From Zoroaster sp. YZ-2022 (Eukaryota > Echinodermata > Asteroidea > Forcipulatida > Zoroasteridae): DNA of 64,000 nucleotides. The stretch spans positions 12,393,498 through 12,457,497 of the forward strand of contig CM055835.1 in assembly GCA_029582265.1 (NCBI GenBank). Reading direction: 5' to 3'. The position numbers and the translations under genes were made by a program. Positions 10,900 to 23,189 of the stretch are shown here, in pieces; position 1 is the first letter of the stretch, and each line of letters opens with the position of its first letter. A model generated the notes under the pieces. The model made no database searches. It was not told where the DNA came from and worked only from the letters and a program-made list of their open reading frames with translations.

Positions 10900-11300
10900 G
10901 ATGATCCACAGAGTTTTTAATTTCCCACTAAAAACAGCATTTCACGTCTGAGCGGTGTCTGCCCATCCCTGACGCTCATCACTGGTACGTCTCCACAGGC
11001 CCTTGCAATATTAAAGCACAAAATTTAAGGCAATTACCTCCCGTGACAATCCAATATTAAACTCCTAACTGTTTCTGGAATTTCCTGTCTTTATGAGAAT
11101 TGCCCGTGGTACAGTATATACATGTAGTACGAAGGAAGGCAGGCTGTTCAGGCCGGACCAGCCGTGCGTGACAAACGAAAAAGCCAGCTGACAGTTGCCG
11201 AAAATTGACTTCAAGATGGCTTATACAATGTTACATGTACAATGTACATGCAACATTGTATGCGAAAGCCACAACAATTGTAGATCAACTTTCTTGGGGG
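10900..11300. other. Non-coding sequence, nothing recognised
   Basis: Mixed composition with a short palindrome around ATGTTACATGTACAATGTAC near 11,228-11,247. No ORF of note. Confidence 0.4.
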
Positions 11301-11680
11301 AAAGCAGCTATTAGAAAAAAAAACAGTAAATGATATGTTGGATTTTCAGAAAGTTGTTGGACGGAAACTTTTTGTAAAATGTAAAAACAGAAGAAAAAAA
11401 ACATGCAATAGATTTTCAATGTTTTCTCAAAAACGTGAGCACCTATGGTAACGAAATTTTCAGTGTGTAATCACTGTCTCTCCCCCTCTGTCTTTGTATA
11501 TTTCTTTCCAATACATACTTGCCACATACATAGTGTAATCCCCTCACTGTCTCTCCCCCGTCTTTGTACATTTCTTTTTGTAAAATGTAAAAACAGAAAA
11601 AAAACATGCAATGGATTTTTAATGATTTCTCAAAAACGCGAGCACCTGTGGTAATGAAATTTTCACAGGTTAGTTACGAT
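11300..11680. repeat. Locally duplicated segment
   Basis: TTTTTGTAAAATGTAAAAAC followed by AGAAAAAAAACATGCAAT and TTTCTCAAAAACG-GAGCACC occurs at about 11,370-11,445 and 11,575-11,655. The intervening CAGTGTGTAATCACTGTCTC matches 10,274. Confidence 0.75.
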
Positions 11681-12375
11681 GTATTTCTTGAAAACGAGGG
11701 TTGAAATGAACGTAAATGTTACCAAATACCAATGTTAATCATTCAAGTGATAGAGCCAACCATTGCATTAGCTAGCAATACATCCGAGTGTCTTTTGGAC
11801 ATTCTGTTTGTAAAATGGACACCCTGGTTTGTATGTAAAACACATGCAAAAGTAATGAAAGTTAAACATTTGGGCACCCTGTTTTTCCAAAAATTTGAAC
11901 CTTTTTCTCAAACCCTGGTTTACACACTGCCAATGTATACCTTGTAGCCTATACGGACCGTAAAATGGCACTGCGAATTGCCCCAACAAGACGATGTAAG
12001 TGCAAATTCACCTCTAGAGGGCTATGCTGTGCAGGGAGCGGACAGCTGTACTATGGCAAATCGTGAATGGTGAAGTCGCTGAAGCTGCTAAAAGCCAAGA
12101 GGATACACACTATTGTTGCTTAAACAGGTCAAGTAAGAAATGAGAAGAAGTGGGCGTGAACATGGACTCTTTTCAAAGCAAATGAAGTATGAACGAGTGC
12201 TTCATTTAGTTTGGTTGGGAAAGAAAGGGGCGCAAGCAAGACTGAATTTCACTATGTACAGTACAGTAGATTATACTTACATGTACATGTACTCTGGTGA
12301 ACAGCATTGAGTACACATTACAGTAACCTTTAAATTCAATGTGATTTGAAGCTTTGCATGGTGGATTTGATATTA

Positions 12376-12600
12376 AAGGGACAATATCATCACGATCATC
12401 AGGGCATGGAATTGGAGTTCTAGTTGTAGATTAATTTAGTGACTGAAAATAATACCCATATGATAAGGCCATATTACCGTTGCTGCTGCATAAATGAGCC
12501 AGTAATTTTCAGTTACTGTGTTCATCCTAAACTAGGGCAACGATTCCATGCCCTGTTGGAAGTTTACTCTGATCGTGATACTCTGATACTGTAGGTAACA
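12376..12600. mobile_element. Hairpin MITE with CAGGGCATGGAAT ends
   Basis: CAGGGCATGGAAT (12,400) and ATTCCATGCCCTG (to 12,555) are exact reverse complements; outside them ATCACGATC and GATCGTGAT also pair. Related copies at about 27,056 and 37,170 share ATAAGGCCATAT and GCTGCTGCATAAA. Confidence 0.78.
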
Positions 12601-12689
12601 CCACGTGCTACAATCTCTTCTTGGAAGAAGTGATGGTGTGGTTTCTGAAAATAACCGCCAGTGAGGATTGTTCTTGACGTTTCCCACAT

Positions 12690-12933
12690 TAAGTAAGATT
12701 AATTGCGGTGACACCATGTGGAATCTCAATTGAGTAGTAATTAGTTCTGAAAAGAACTGGAGGTACAACTCGACGTTTCGATCAGTATGCTCTGATCGTC
12801 CTCAGGAGAAATTTCTCCCGAGGACGATCAGAGCATACTGATCGAAACGTCGAGTTGTACCTCCAGTTCTTTTCAGAACTAATTACTACTCAATTGAGAT
12901 TCCACATGGTGTCACCGCAATTAGTCTTACTTA
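12690..12933. repeat. Near-perfect 244-bp palindrome
   Basis: Two arms meet at 12,811/12,812 with no spacer. Each arm reads outward through TCGAAACGTCGAGTTGTA, AGTTCTTTTCAGAACTAATT, CACATGGTGTCACCGCAATT and AGTCTTACTT, with only a few mismatches. Related single arms lie at 13.6, 16.3, 17.1, 41.9, 46.0 and 49.9 kb. Confidence 0.92.
12769..12808 (-). ncRNA. Hammerhead-ribozyme-like motif (palindrome left arm)
   Basis: Minus strand: CTC, CTGAGGA, extra C, GATCAG-AGCATA-CTGATC (perfect 6-bp stem II), GAAA, CGTC, GAG. Stem I is CTC/GAG. Stem III could pair only between molecules through ACGT. The right arm (12,815-12,854, plus) has CCGAGGA instead of CTGAGGA and so has lost a core base. Confidence 0.45.
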
Positions 12934-13397
12934 TCATCCTCACCATGCAAAGCTACAAGTTTTACCTGTTTCACACATTGTTCTCTGTCTGTCTTCAGGA
13001 GGAAGACCTGAAGACGGCTAGAGAAATTACACTGTTCAAAAAGTCTATCCTCACTACTGGTTCTTTTCTGAACCACACCGTCACTTCTTCCAAGAAGAGA
13101 TTATAGCACATGGTGTTACATGTACCTGTTAACCTAATCTTTCTTCCAAGAAGAGATTACTACACATGTAAAGTTTTCTTTACAAACATTTGTCAATGTA
13201 TTCCATTTTAAAGGGAAGGTACAACATTAGCATCATGTAATGTACATGTACATGTACATGTACGTTCTTTTCAACCCTCTAGTTTTTAAGAAATACATCA
13301 TACAACGAAACTAAAATGTACATGTAGGTTCTCACGTTTTTGAGAAAACAACAAAAACTGTTACATACAAAAAGAAGCATGGACAATCAGTGACAAA

Positions 13398-13595
13398 ATG
13401 ACAAAAAAGTTGGCAGCATTTGAAATGTGGACCTACAGAAGGATGCTAAAAATCACATGGAAAGACAAGGTGAAGAATGCTGAAGTGCTGAGAAGGGCAG
13501 GAGCAGAGAGGAATTTGGTGAATGTTGTTAAAAGAAGGACGCTGCAATTTTTTGGTCACCTTGTGAGGAAAGATGGGTTTCAACGGCTGCTCCTC
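13398..13595 (+). mobile_element. LINE reverse-transcriptase tail fragment
   Basis: Encodes AAFEMWTYRRMLKITWKDKV, then EVLRRAGAE and LQFFGHLVRKDG, the conserved C-terminal block of many invertebrate non-LTR retrotransposons. It is cut off where the repeat of the palindrome family begins (GGACGATCAGAGCA). Confidence 0.75.
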
Positions 13596-13599
13596 GATC

Positions 13600-14345
13600 C
13601 TCAGGAGAAGGACGATCAGAGCACACTAATCGAAACGTCGAGTTGTAGCTCCAGTTCTTTTCAGAACTAATTACTACTCAATTGAGAATTTCACATGGTG
13701 TCACTGCAATTAGTCTTACTTAAGTATTCATCCTTACAGCTTATGAAAGAGCACTCTTTCCTAAATTTGATTTTCAGAAAAGACATCATTTCACTTTTCT
13801 CTTCATAAAACATACAAGTGACAGCACCTCATACAACATTATTTCTAGGGAAGATTGATATCATCATCAGCTCAACACCAAGTACGTCTCACTTTTACAA
13901 TTTGTCTACATTTGGTTATTTTTGAATTACCAATCCTATAAATATGAATTGATTGTGTTGAGTTGATAATGGGTATTAAACATCTCTTGACATATTTCTG
14001 TAAAATTTGTTAACTAATTTCAAAACTGAATTTTCAACTTCATGAGACTAAAACTCAAAGTAAGAATGAATAAGAAGATATTGCTTAGCAAATTTGTTTT
14101 GCTTTGAAGCAAAATTTAGCTGAGTACCTGCCACAAGTAATATACATGTACATTAGGTGACAATTTGGCTGGTAACCCATATTTGATAAGCATGCTTGTA
14201 TGTGCTTAGCAGCTCTATGAAATTGGCCCCTGAACGTATTATTATTGGTGTTTTGAAGGCATTAAATAATTGGCTACACCAATCAGGCTGCTATCTCATA
14301 AGAGGCACCAAGGACATGTATACAAAACTGATCACAAAAATACCT
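13600..14345 (+). mobile_element. Repeat of the palindrome family, long copy 1
   Basis: Begins GGACGATCAGAGCACACTAA (degenerate hammerhead-like end), then AGTTCTTTTCAGAACTAATT. It continues to ATAAGAGGCACCAAGGACAT and TACAAAACTGATCACAAAAA. The last ~700 bp are the reverse complement of 16,419-17,130. Confidence 0.8.
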
Positions 14346-15400
14346 GAAAAAAGACATGGAGAGATGAAGAGATGGACACATACAAGACAGGCGAATAACA
14401 CAAACACACAAGCATTAGTAATGGCCATCTGGGGAATACAAGTCTATAAGGTTTAGCTGCTGAGACTTATTTTCCATTAGGGGCCCGATGCCTCCATTAG
14501 AACGCATTGGAATCTACAGCGAGATGGCGGTGCACAAAAAGGCTTTATTCTGTACTGATGAGTTCACTTAACCGCGGCTGACTCCCGAGGGAGCCCTCCT
14601 TGCGTTGTCTACTGAAGAAGAACGCAGCGGTACCTTTGTGTGTGGCAGACACCATAGTGGCAAGTAAAGCAAACACGATCACAACCCTGCCACAATATCT
14701 CAAGACTCAAGCATCAGAGACGATTATAGGATCTACGGTAAATGACACTAAGCCATTGTAAGCGGAACTCGGGAAACAATGTCGTTGTAGGGGATTTATC
14801 ACTTAATCGCGCCAAGGTTTTTTTATCCCTCCACCCTGGAGAGTTCTCCCCAAACAAATGAAACACTCCAATTCCGGTGCTGTCATGCACTGACATTTTG
14901 CTCAAATACCAAACTAATTTTTTTGAAAAGTCCCCCTCTATTGTGTAATAAACAAAACAAATGACAAGTCAAAAGCAACCGGAAACTATCAGCTATATGG
15001 GACTGATTCTACGCAAATCCTGTAACGAAATCCTTTCCTGGCTAAATTGAAGAATAAATATCATGATCTTTCCAACAACAAAGGGGAGGTATCCTTCAAA
15101 GAAATGCCGAACTTGAAGACCAAGTCCAACCCCCCAAAGAATTTGACGAGATTGGCTTTTTACTCTCAAAGACGCAATGCTGGGTTTGAATTGAAAGGAG
15201 TTTTTTCCCTCCTTTCTTGCTTCAAACGACAACCAGACCGCCGTTAAGATAACTTGAATTCATTCGTTACAAAAGCGATCTAACCAAATTAGCCATTGAC
15301 TTTGCCATGCCCTTGGACTGATGTAATATGAAGTCTCAGAGCGCGGCGTCAATGTTTACAGAGAAAGCTCTGAATGAGACAGTAGCTCATCCAGGCGGGG
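14346..15400. promoter_or_regulatory. Repeat-poor spacer between the inverted copies; candidate regulatory DNA
   Basis: No family match in the window. GC content is higher and distinctive text runs from GCCTCCATTAGAACGCATTG through CTTAACCGCGGCTGACTCCC to about 15,380 (CTCTGAATGAGACAGTAGCT). No ORF is convincing in either strand. Its function is unknown; being conserved non-coding DNA is a guess. Confidence 0.25.
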
Positions 15401-16310
15401 AGTTTTTAATATACACTGCGACCATTCACCACATTCATATAAAAAATTAAGAACTGATTGATAAATGCGACTGTTTTGTTATGCGAATAGCAAATTCAAC
15501 TTTTGTTGGTTTTTTTCTTTCACTTATTTTTGTCCTTCTCATGTATATTGTATAAAGCTCAAGTTGCAATTAGTACAAATGAAAAAAAGAAAATTATAAA
15601 AAAAATAATCCAAGCCATTAGAGAAATCTCTTTGCAGAACGTTAATTAAAATAATTTGATTAGGTTTATAAAGGACACATATTACTGTTGCCCTACATGA
15701 TGAAGTTTCTCAAAATTTTTCAAGGGGATGTCTGAATAAACATGGAATTTGAAGGGTAGAAACCCAAGTTTTAAAAAATTACAATGAAGGAGATGATAAT
15801 TACAGAAAAACATACCGTCATGGTCACCTGAACACAAAAAGCCACTTGTCAACTGTGGCCGGCTGTGCATTTGATGTGCTAGAGAAATGCTTATAAAGCT
15901 TGGCCACTGTGGCCACCTTTCAATTTCTATAATAATAATAACAATTTGTGTTGCATAGGACTCCATTTCAAAAATCTTTACAGGCGCAAAACAAATGTTT
16001 TTAAAATTTACATTAAACCTTCATTACATCAAGGATTACACAATGGAATAAAATTTACAAAGAAAATTATTACCCTATAATCAAATAAACAAATTATTAT
16101 CTAAAAGCTTTATACTTGGTGTAATGTTGGTACACATATGAATCATCCTGAACAATGACTTTGTCTAAAGTGCTTTCATCTTAGAGGAAACAGGAATTGT
16201 ACTGTCGAATTTACAAAAACTTGCTGGATGGCAACTTATTCTAAGACATAAAAACATGTAATCTCAAAAATATAGGTAAAACTTGTAGCTTTGCATGGTG
16301 AAGAGGATAA
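15401..16310. other. AT-rich non-coding sequence
   Basis: No gene. AAAATTATAAAAAAAATAAT-type low complexity near 15,590 and a dispersed-repeat fragment at 16,120-16,260 resembling 38,960-39,110. Confidence 0.4.
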
Positions 16311-16311
16311 G

Positions 16312-17130
16312 TAAGACTAATTGTGGTGACACCATATGAAATTCTCAATTGAGTAGTAATTAGTTCTGAAAAGAAATATAAAATGAAATCTGTTTTTAAA
16401 ATTTGTTTTTTTGTGGTCTGTTTTTGTGATCAGTTTTGTATACATGTCCTTGGTGCCTCTTATGAGATAGCAGCCTGATTGGTGTAGCCAATTATTTAAT
16501 GCCTTCAAAACACCAATAATAATACGTTCAGGGGCCAATTTCACAGAGCTGCTAAGCACATACAAGCATGCTTATCAAATATGGGTTACCAGCCAAATTG
16601 TCACCTAATGTACATGTATATTACTTGTGGCAGGTTCTCAGCTAAATTTTGCTTCAAAGCAAAACAAATTTGCTAAGCAATATCTTCTTATTCAATTCTT
16701 ACTTTGAGTTTTAGTCTCATGAAGTTGAAAATTCAGTTTTGAAATTAGTTAACAAATTTTACAGAAATATGTCAAGAGATGTTTAATACCCATTATCAAC
16801 TCAACACAATCAATTCATATTTATACGATTGGTAATTCAAAAATAACCAAATGTAGACAAATTGTAAAAGTGAGACGTACTTGGTGTTGAGCTGATGATG
16901 GTATCAATCTTCCCTAGAAATAATTTTGTATGAGGTGCTGTCACTTGTATGTTTTATGAAGAGAAAAGTGAAATGATGTATTTTCTGAAAATCAAATTTA
17001 GGAAAGAGTGCTCTTTCATAATCTCCATGTACACTGTAAGAATGAATACTTAAGTAAGACTAATTGCAGTGACACCATGTGAAATTCTCAATTGAGTAGT
17101 AATTAGTTCTGAAAAGAACTGGAGGTTACA
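16312..17130 (-). mobile_element. Repeat of the palindrome family, long copy 2, with flanking direct repeats
   Basis: 16,312-16,375 and 17,053-17,122 are direct copies (AAGTAAGACTAATTG...GTTCTGAAAAGAA) bracketing ~680 bp that is the inverted counterpart of 13,651-14,345. The direct repeats look LTR-like. Together with the hammerhead-like end this suggests a Penelope-type element, but no coding part is present. Confidence 0.65.
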
Positions 17131-17225
17131 ACTCCAGTAATCAGTTCTGAAAAGAACTGGAGGTTACAACTCCAGAACTAATTACTACTCAATTGAGAAT
17201 TTCACATGGTGTCACCGCAATTAGT
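17131..17225. repeat. Short foldback of the same family
   Basis: AGTTCTGAAAAGAACTGGAG repeated, then TTACAACTCCAGAACTAATT and CACATGGTGTCACCGCAATT in the opposite orientation, forming a hairpin next to copy 2. Confidence 0.8.
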
Positions 17226-17654
17226 CTTACTCAACAATATAAGCACTTATTGTGATGAGACTTTCATAGGTTAGTTTAATCAAATATTTCTTGAAAAGAA
17301 GATGGTTGAAGTGAATGTATGGCACCAAATACCTACATGCTGTACCTTCCCTTCAAAGGTAATGATGGTATCTACATGTACAGTGTGTTTTGTATCTTCC
17401 CTAGATGTATTTTTGTCTGAGGTGCTGATATATTTCTTAAAAACTAGTGGGTTTAGAGCTAGAGATGAAAGTACATTACTAAAAAACAAAAGTTTTACCT
17501 TCCCTTTAAAAGTAAACTACACACCCCAGTTAAAAATCATAAGGGGGAACAAACAATTACAAGCATTCATAAAATTGTCAACAATCAAACAAATAATTGC
17601 ACGGAAGCGTGGTCCAACAGCTATAAAGTGTCCGAATGAATTTATAATTACGGG

Positions 17655-19015
17655 GTCAAAATTGTCACTAGCTCATGAGGCTAGTGGATTAACAGAAGGA
17701 CTACTACATCTGCTAGGTTTGATAGTCCAGGGGCTAGTGTACACAAATAAACGCATCACAATTGCCACTAGCCCACTAGTCTGATGCTAGTGGATTAACA
17801 GAAGGACTACTACATCTGCTAGGTTTGATAGTCCAGGGGCTAGTGTACACAAATAAACGCATCACAATTGCCACTAGCCCACTAGTCTGATGCTAGTGGA
17901 TTAACAGGACTACTACATCTGCTAGGTTTGATAGTCCAGGGGCTAGTGTACACAAATAAACGTATCACAATTGCCACTAGCCCACTAGTCTGATGCTAGT
18001 GGATTAACAGAAGGACTACTACATCTGCTAGCTTTGATAGTTCAGGGGCTAGTGTACACAAATAAACGCATCACAATTGCCACTAGTCCACTAGTCTGAT
18101 GCTAGTGGATTAACAGAAGGACTACTACATCTGCTAGGTTTGATAGTTCAGGGGCTAGTGTACACAAATAAACGCATCACAATTGCCACTAGTCCACTAG
18201 TCTGATGCTAGTGGATTAACAGAAGGACTACTACATCTGCTAGGTTTGATAGTCCAGGGGCTAGTGTACACAAATAAACGCATCACAATTGCCACTAGTC
18301 CACTAGTCTGATGCTAGTGGATTAACAGAAGGACTACTACATCTGCTAGGTTTGATAGTCCAGGGGCTAGTGTACACAAATAAACGCATCACAATTGCCA
18401 CTAGCCCACTAGTCTGATGCTAGTGGATTAACAGGACTACTACATCTCCTAGGTTTGATAGTTCAGGGGCTAGTGTACACAAATAAACGCATCACAATTG
18501 CCACTAGCCCACTAGTCTGATGCTAGTGGATTAACAGAAGGACTACTACATCTGCTAGGTTTGATAGTCCAGGGGCTAGTGTACACAAATAAACGCATCA
18601 CAATTGCCACTAGCCCACTAGTCTGATGCTAGTGGATTAACAGAAGGACTACTACATCTCCTAGGTTTGATAGTCCAGGGGCTAGTGTACACAAATAAAC
18701 GCATCACAATTGCCACTAGCCCACTAGTCTGATGCTAGTGGATTAACAGAAGGACTACTACATCTCCTAGGTTTGATAGTTCAGGGGCTAGTGTACACAA
18801 ATAACGCATCCCGGTGCCACTAGCCCACTAGTCTGATGCTAGTGGATTAACAGAAGGACTACTACATCTGCTAGGTTTGATAGTCTAGGGGCTAGTGTAC
18901 ACAAATAAACGCATGCCGATTGCCACTAGCCCACTAGTCTGATGCTAGTGGATTAACAAAAGGACTATTACATCTGCTAGGTTTGATAGTCCAGGGGCTA
19001 GTGTACACAAATAAG
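17655..19015 (+). repeat. 106-bp satellite array, ~13 units
   Basis: Unit starts CTAGTGGATTAACAGAAGGA and passes through TGCTAGGTTTGATAGTCCAG, ACAAATAAACGCATCACAAT and GCCCACTAGTCTGATG. Starts at 17,682 and 17,788 define the 106-bp period. Some units lack GAA (ACAGGACTACT). Each unit has a small hairpin CCACTAGC...GCTAGTGG. Confidence 0.95.
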
Positions 19016-20240
19016 AAACACATCATCATCACAATTCAAACAAAAAGTGATTTTTGCTGACAGCGCGAGGCAGTTCTTTGGCATGGTAGATGACGTTACA
19101 GCTCTGTTCTCAACTTAGAACAATAACTGTTTTTTGTATAAATTTACTGATGCTCTTTGCATGTTTTTTTAAATGAAGTTTCAAAGGGCTACTGAAAAAT
19201 CTAAGGACTAATACAGTTCAGTTGTTACTGGTCCTGCTGGCTTCTATAAATACAACTTAATTTTACCCACCCCTGTGAATACTTTTTTTTTTTAAGTGGG
19301 GGTCTGTACAAGCAAAGGTAACTTGAAATACAGCACAATTACAATTATCATCTCAACTTGTAACTGGAAGATGTGTCGACCATATTTGCCAATGGGCACA
19401 ATGAATTTGTTATCGGCCTCATATCTACCCCCCCGGAACGTGTCCAATTTAGCTAAGGAGTTATACCCTACTAAGTCTGCACTAATTTCGGTAAGAGCCC
19501 AATTGTAAGCTAGACGTCAAGAAGACAATTTTGTGTCTCTAAATCCCCTGACCACAGACTTTTTTTTGTCCTGTCACACACATACACTGAGATGGGATGC
19601 TTTGAGACTAGCAGAAAAAAAAGCAAGAAGATTGGGATTAAAAGGCCTGGGGGCCCCTTCACTTTCCGATCAAATCACGGACATGAACGTCAGTGCCTCA
19701 TTTTTTTTCATTTTTGTCTCCCCTCCTGCATTGTGACACGAGAGCTATACCCCAGCGAGTTTGCCCACCAACAATGGGTCAAGTAAGTGGTACAGGCAAC
19801 CTGCGTTTTTTTTTTCTATTTTAATTTCTTTTTCTTTTTTGTCGATGGTGCCACATTTACAGAAAGACACAAAGAGGATCTTCGGAAACGCGATATGGAA
19901 AATGCATCTCCCGATGAGCGTCGGGGGACATACTGGTGTTTTGTGTAACGTGGATGGGACCACTCGAAAGAGCAAGTGGCCTTAAGCGATAGGCATTGAT
20001 ACTCCATCAACAACTCTCTTGCCTAGGTATCGCTGCATGCCGCCTGTTAGCGGAACAGCAATTTGACTCAACATCTACCACAAGAGCAAACAACGAATAC
20101 CGTGAAGAGCGGACATTTTCCGGTGGTGTTGCGTTACCACTAATGTTACCATTACCGAACAAATCTGATCATGAAGATACTGGGATGAGTGAACCACGGC
20201 TCCAAAAAGTTTGTCAAGAAAAGCAGGCCATCTAAGTTAC
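19016..20240. other. Array flank, then unassigned non-coding sequence
   Basis: 19,016-19,095 (through CGAGGCAGTTCTTTGGCATG) matches in reverse 42,155-42,232, so both satellite arrays share a flank. 19,296-20,240 has several poly-T tracts and short ORFs, none with a recognisable protein. TTTGCCAATGGGCACAATGA lies in a repeat-poor part. Confidence 0.5.
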
Positions 20241-20766
20241 ATTGACACACAATTTGGGAGACTGGGAAAATTTTAAACAGATTTGCAATTGAGATATCGC
20301 AAATGTCTGTATTAGGGATATAGCCAGGTTGTCGTCATTGGGCAACCTCGGTTAAAGCTTCCTTTACACCAAATTGTATTCTTGAAAAAACATAAATGAT
20401 CACAAATTTACATGAAAACAACTTGGTATCAAGCATCTCTTGCTACATTTGAATACAATTAATCAAACTATTTCCCAAACGAATTTTCGACTTTTGGAGA
20501 TGAAAATTCCATGTATTAAATACCACCAATCTACATTTTACTTATTTTCTTGTAAACGATACCATGAAACAATGAAACTTTGCATGGTGCAGCATATGCT
20601 TAAATCTCACTTTGCGATAGTTGAGATTTAAACCACATATGGTTTTACCACAAACCAAAACGATAACAATGAAATAAGCTGAAACTTTTACGGGTTGGTT
20701 TTTGTACAAAATCTATTGATTCTTGTAAAGAATGGCTGCATTTTACCAACAGTGTACATGTATGTA

Positions 20767-20998
20767 TACATAACAGCAAAAGAAACGTCACCCCTAAAAA
20801 TATTTATTATTTTCATTTTATAATTAATATAATTTGTTTAATGAAGAATATTATGAGTATGGAGTGTAACACGAACACAATGTTGCAAATTTGGTTGACA
20901 TGGCAACCAACCATCCCACAACATTGTATATTTATTATGTTTAATAATATAATTACTTAACAAAATTTAAGGGGTGACGTTTCTTTTGCTGTTATGTA
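20767..20998. mobile_element. MITE with ~32-bp inverted ends, TA-type
   Basis: TACATAACAGCAAAAGAAAC... and its mirror image (ends GCTGTTATGTA) enclose about 170 bp of AT-rich DNA. TA dinucleotides flank. The superfamily is only suggested (Tc1/mariner-like). Confidence 0.8.
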
Positions 20999-21833
20999 TA
21001 TACTGGCATTCAGACTATTGCTGGGACAGTTAACCGACTTAAACTGCACTAAATACAGGGGCGACGATAATGAATTTTTTTGATAGTCGATAATCGCCAG
21101 CCATGATATCGTGGCAAAAATGTATGTAGCGTACATTAAATGACACTGGACACTGTAACATGAACTACTTTTACATGCAAGTACTATGGAGAAGTTACAC
21201 AGATAATAAACAGTGCTGCAAATGGTCGAAATTTCAAATTAATCACTGAGTGCTTTGGTTTTAGCCGGTCGGTACGACAAACATTTGTTGTGTATGTGCG
21301 ACAGCATGCGTGCGAAACTTGCTAAAATCTAGTCCGTAGTGTGGTACCTGATGAATGTGGCATGTTGCACACATGTATATCATGGACAGGGAGATGGAAG
21401 CCAGATCTTATTTTGCCAGGCTAGCTGCTTTCAGAATACCACTCGAAAAAGGTCAGCCACATGCCTTCCTCTCAGTTTATGATTAAAATTATGATATATT
21501 TTATATCTATAATCATCAACTGTTACCTTATTGCCCAAACGTACACTGCAATCCTTTTATTTTGTTAAGAAAAATGATGTTAACATCTATTTTTTTGGTG
21601 CTGTTTCGGTAATTCTTGGTCGACTTTTTGATTGACCCCCTCATAATAGCCCATGATGCTACGGTACGATCCATAATGGTACAATCCTGGGAACCTGTGC
21701 ATCATCACTGTACATGTAGCTTTTCACAGTGCCGTAACTTCTGTAATATTTAATATTACCATGTAATGACATGAAATTTGGAGACAATTTATTGCATAAC
21801 AATTGCAATAAACAAACTCCGGTGATATTTTAA

Positions 21834-22252
21834 TTAACCCTAACCACCCTGAATCCATCAAAATCCATCCCCCTGTTTTGGAGGATTTCGGCGGATTCAG
21901 GATATCTCCACATTGAGCATACATGTATGGTGGACTTTGATGGATTCAGGATTTCAATGGATTATAGTTACATGTACTGTACATGTACAGCCAACACTTG
22001 TATGTGTTAGATTTTGATGGATTCTATGCAGCAACATACTATACAAATTTTCATGTGAGCATGGTATCCTGAATCCACCAAAATCCGCCAAAAATTTAGT
22101 GGTGGATTTTGGCGGATTCAGGATATGTCCAATATCTACACTGGCGGATTCTGATGGATTCAGGACACCAGCATTTTGTGTGTGACAAAAATGGTGGATT
22201 TTGGTGGATTCAGGATACTTTCTAGTAAAAATACCCAAGGGGTTAGGGTTAA
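21834..22252. mobile_element. TTAA element with CCCTAACC ends and repeated 'gaatccatcaaaatcc' words
   Basis: TTAACCCTAACCACCCTGAA at the left and GGGGTTAGGGTTAA at the right. The interior has many alternating copies of CTGAATCCATCAAAATCC and its complement, so most of the element folds on itself. Confidence 0.8.
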
Positions 22253-22442
22253 AAAGGGCAACATGTACTGATATCTTCAAAACCTTCACCAATTTAGTTG
22301 ATAATTTCTTTTAATATTGTGTTGTTGCGATATTATCTTGATATTGTCCAGGCATAACTAATGGTTTAGAAATTTGCTAACCGGCTAACTGAAACTAATA
22401 TTAAAAAATAAAAAATCCAATAATTTTAGAAGAAGTGTCGTG

Positions 22443-22804
22443 GAGTGTCGTGGCCGAGCGGTCTAGCTTGCCGGACTCAAGTTCTGGTGTTAGCAGCAGA
22501 ATGTGGGTTCGAATCCTGGCCGTGCCACTTGTGTCCTTGAGCAAGACACTTAACCATAATTGCTTCTCTCCACCCAGGGGTTAAATGGGTACCTGTGAGG
22601 GCAGAGTTGGTTGATTAGCCCTATATGCGCTGTAATGGCAGCAATTGAGCTGTATACTCCCCAGGGAGCTGAGATGGTTTCAGGAATGATTTATGAGGCT
22701 TATGAGCCTTATGAGCAGGGGTAATAATATAATGCGCCTTGAGCACCACTCAGTTGGTGGATACGTGCGCTATATAAGTCCACACATTATTATTATTATT
22801 ATTA
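22443..22804 (+). mobile_element. Full-length tRNA-Leu-headed SINE
   Basis: Head GTCGTGGCCGAGCGGTCTAG, ACTCAAGTTCT (CAA anticodon-like) and GGTTCGAATCC resemble tRNA-Leu. Then come core TTGAGCAAGACACTTAACCA, body CCCAGGGAGCTGAGATGG, 3' end TGGATACGTGCGCTATATAA and an ATT tail. The core resembles the conserved central domain seen in many metazoan SINEs. Confidence 0.92.
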
Positions 22805-23189
22805 AGAATTTGCCACCGATTTTGTTGTTGTAGACTTTCCTTTTTGCCACAATTGTTATTAAACAATCATTTCGGGAAGTTTAATTGATGCTTTTTGACT
22901 GAAAATTTATACACATTGTTCCATTTGCCGACTATCTAGTTTTGGGTGCCGACTTATGGTCAACCAGTTAACCGACCGTGAATGTTTTGGTTAAACGGTT
23001 AGTGAACTAACGGTTAACTCCCAGCACTATTTCAGACATCTGACAAGTAAGCAAGAGGTCATACTTCATTAGAATGAATACAATAATTCTGAATGCATTT
23101 TAACATTTTGTTGTACATGTACATGTTTCAACGGCGTAACCTAATTTAAAGCTGAAACTTTAACAGCTTGCTGGTCACTGGTGGATGCA

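Noticed and set aside
12815..12854. Second intact hammerhead-like motif in the palindrome
   Set aside because: Core CTGANGA is CCGAGGA on this arm, losing an invariant base.
17302..17784. 160-codon ORF
   Set aside because: Covers dispersed repeat plus the first satellite units; no recognisable domain.
17655..19015. CRISPR-like array
   Set aside because: Repeats are continuous 106-bp units without variable spacers, in a eukaryotic context. The same holds for the 24- and 26-bp arrays.
21834..22252. Interstitial telomeric repeat (CCCTAACC/GGTTAGGG)
   Set aside because: Only one unit at each end and inverted; it is the transposon terminus, not a telomere-type array.
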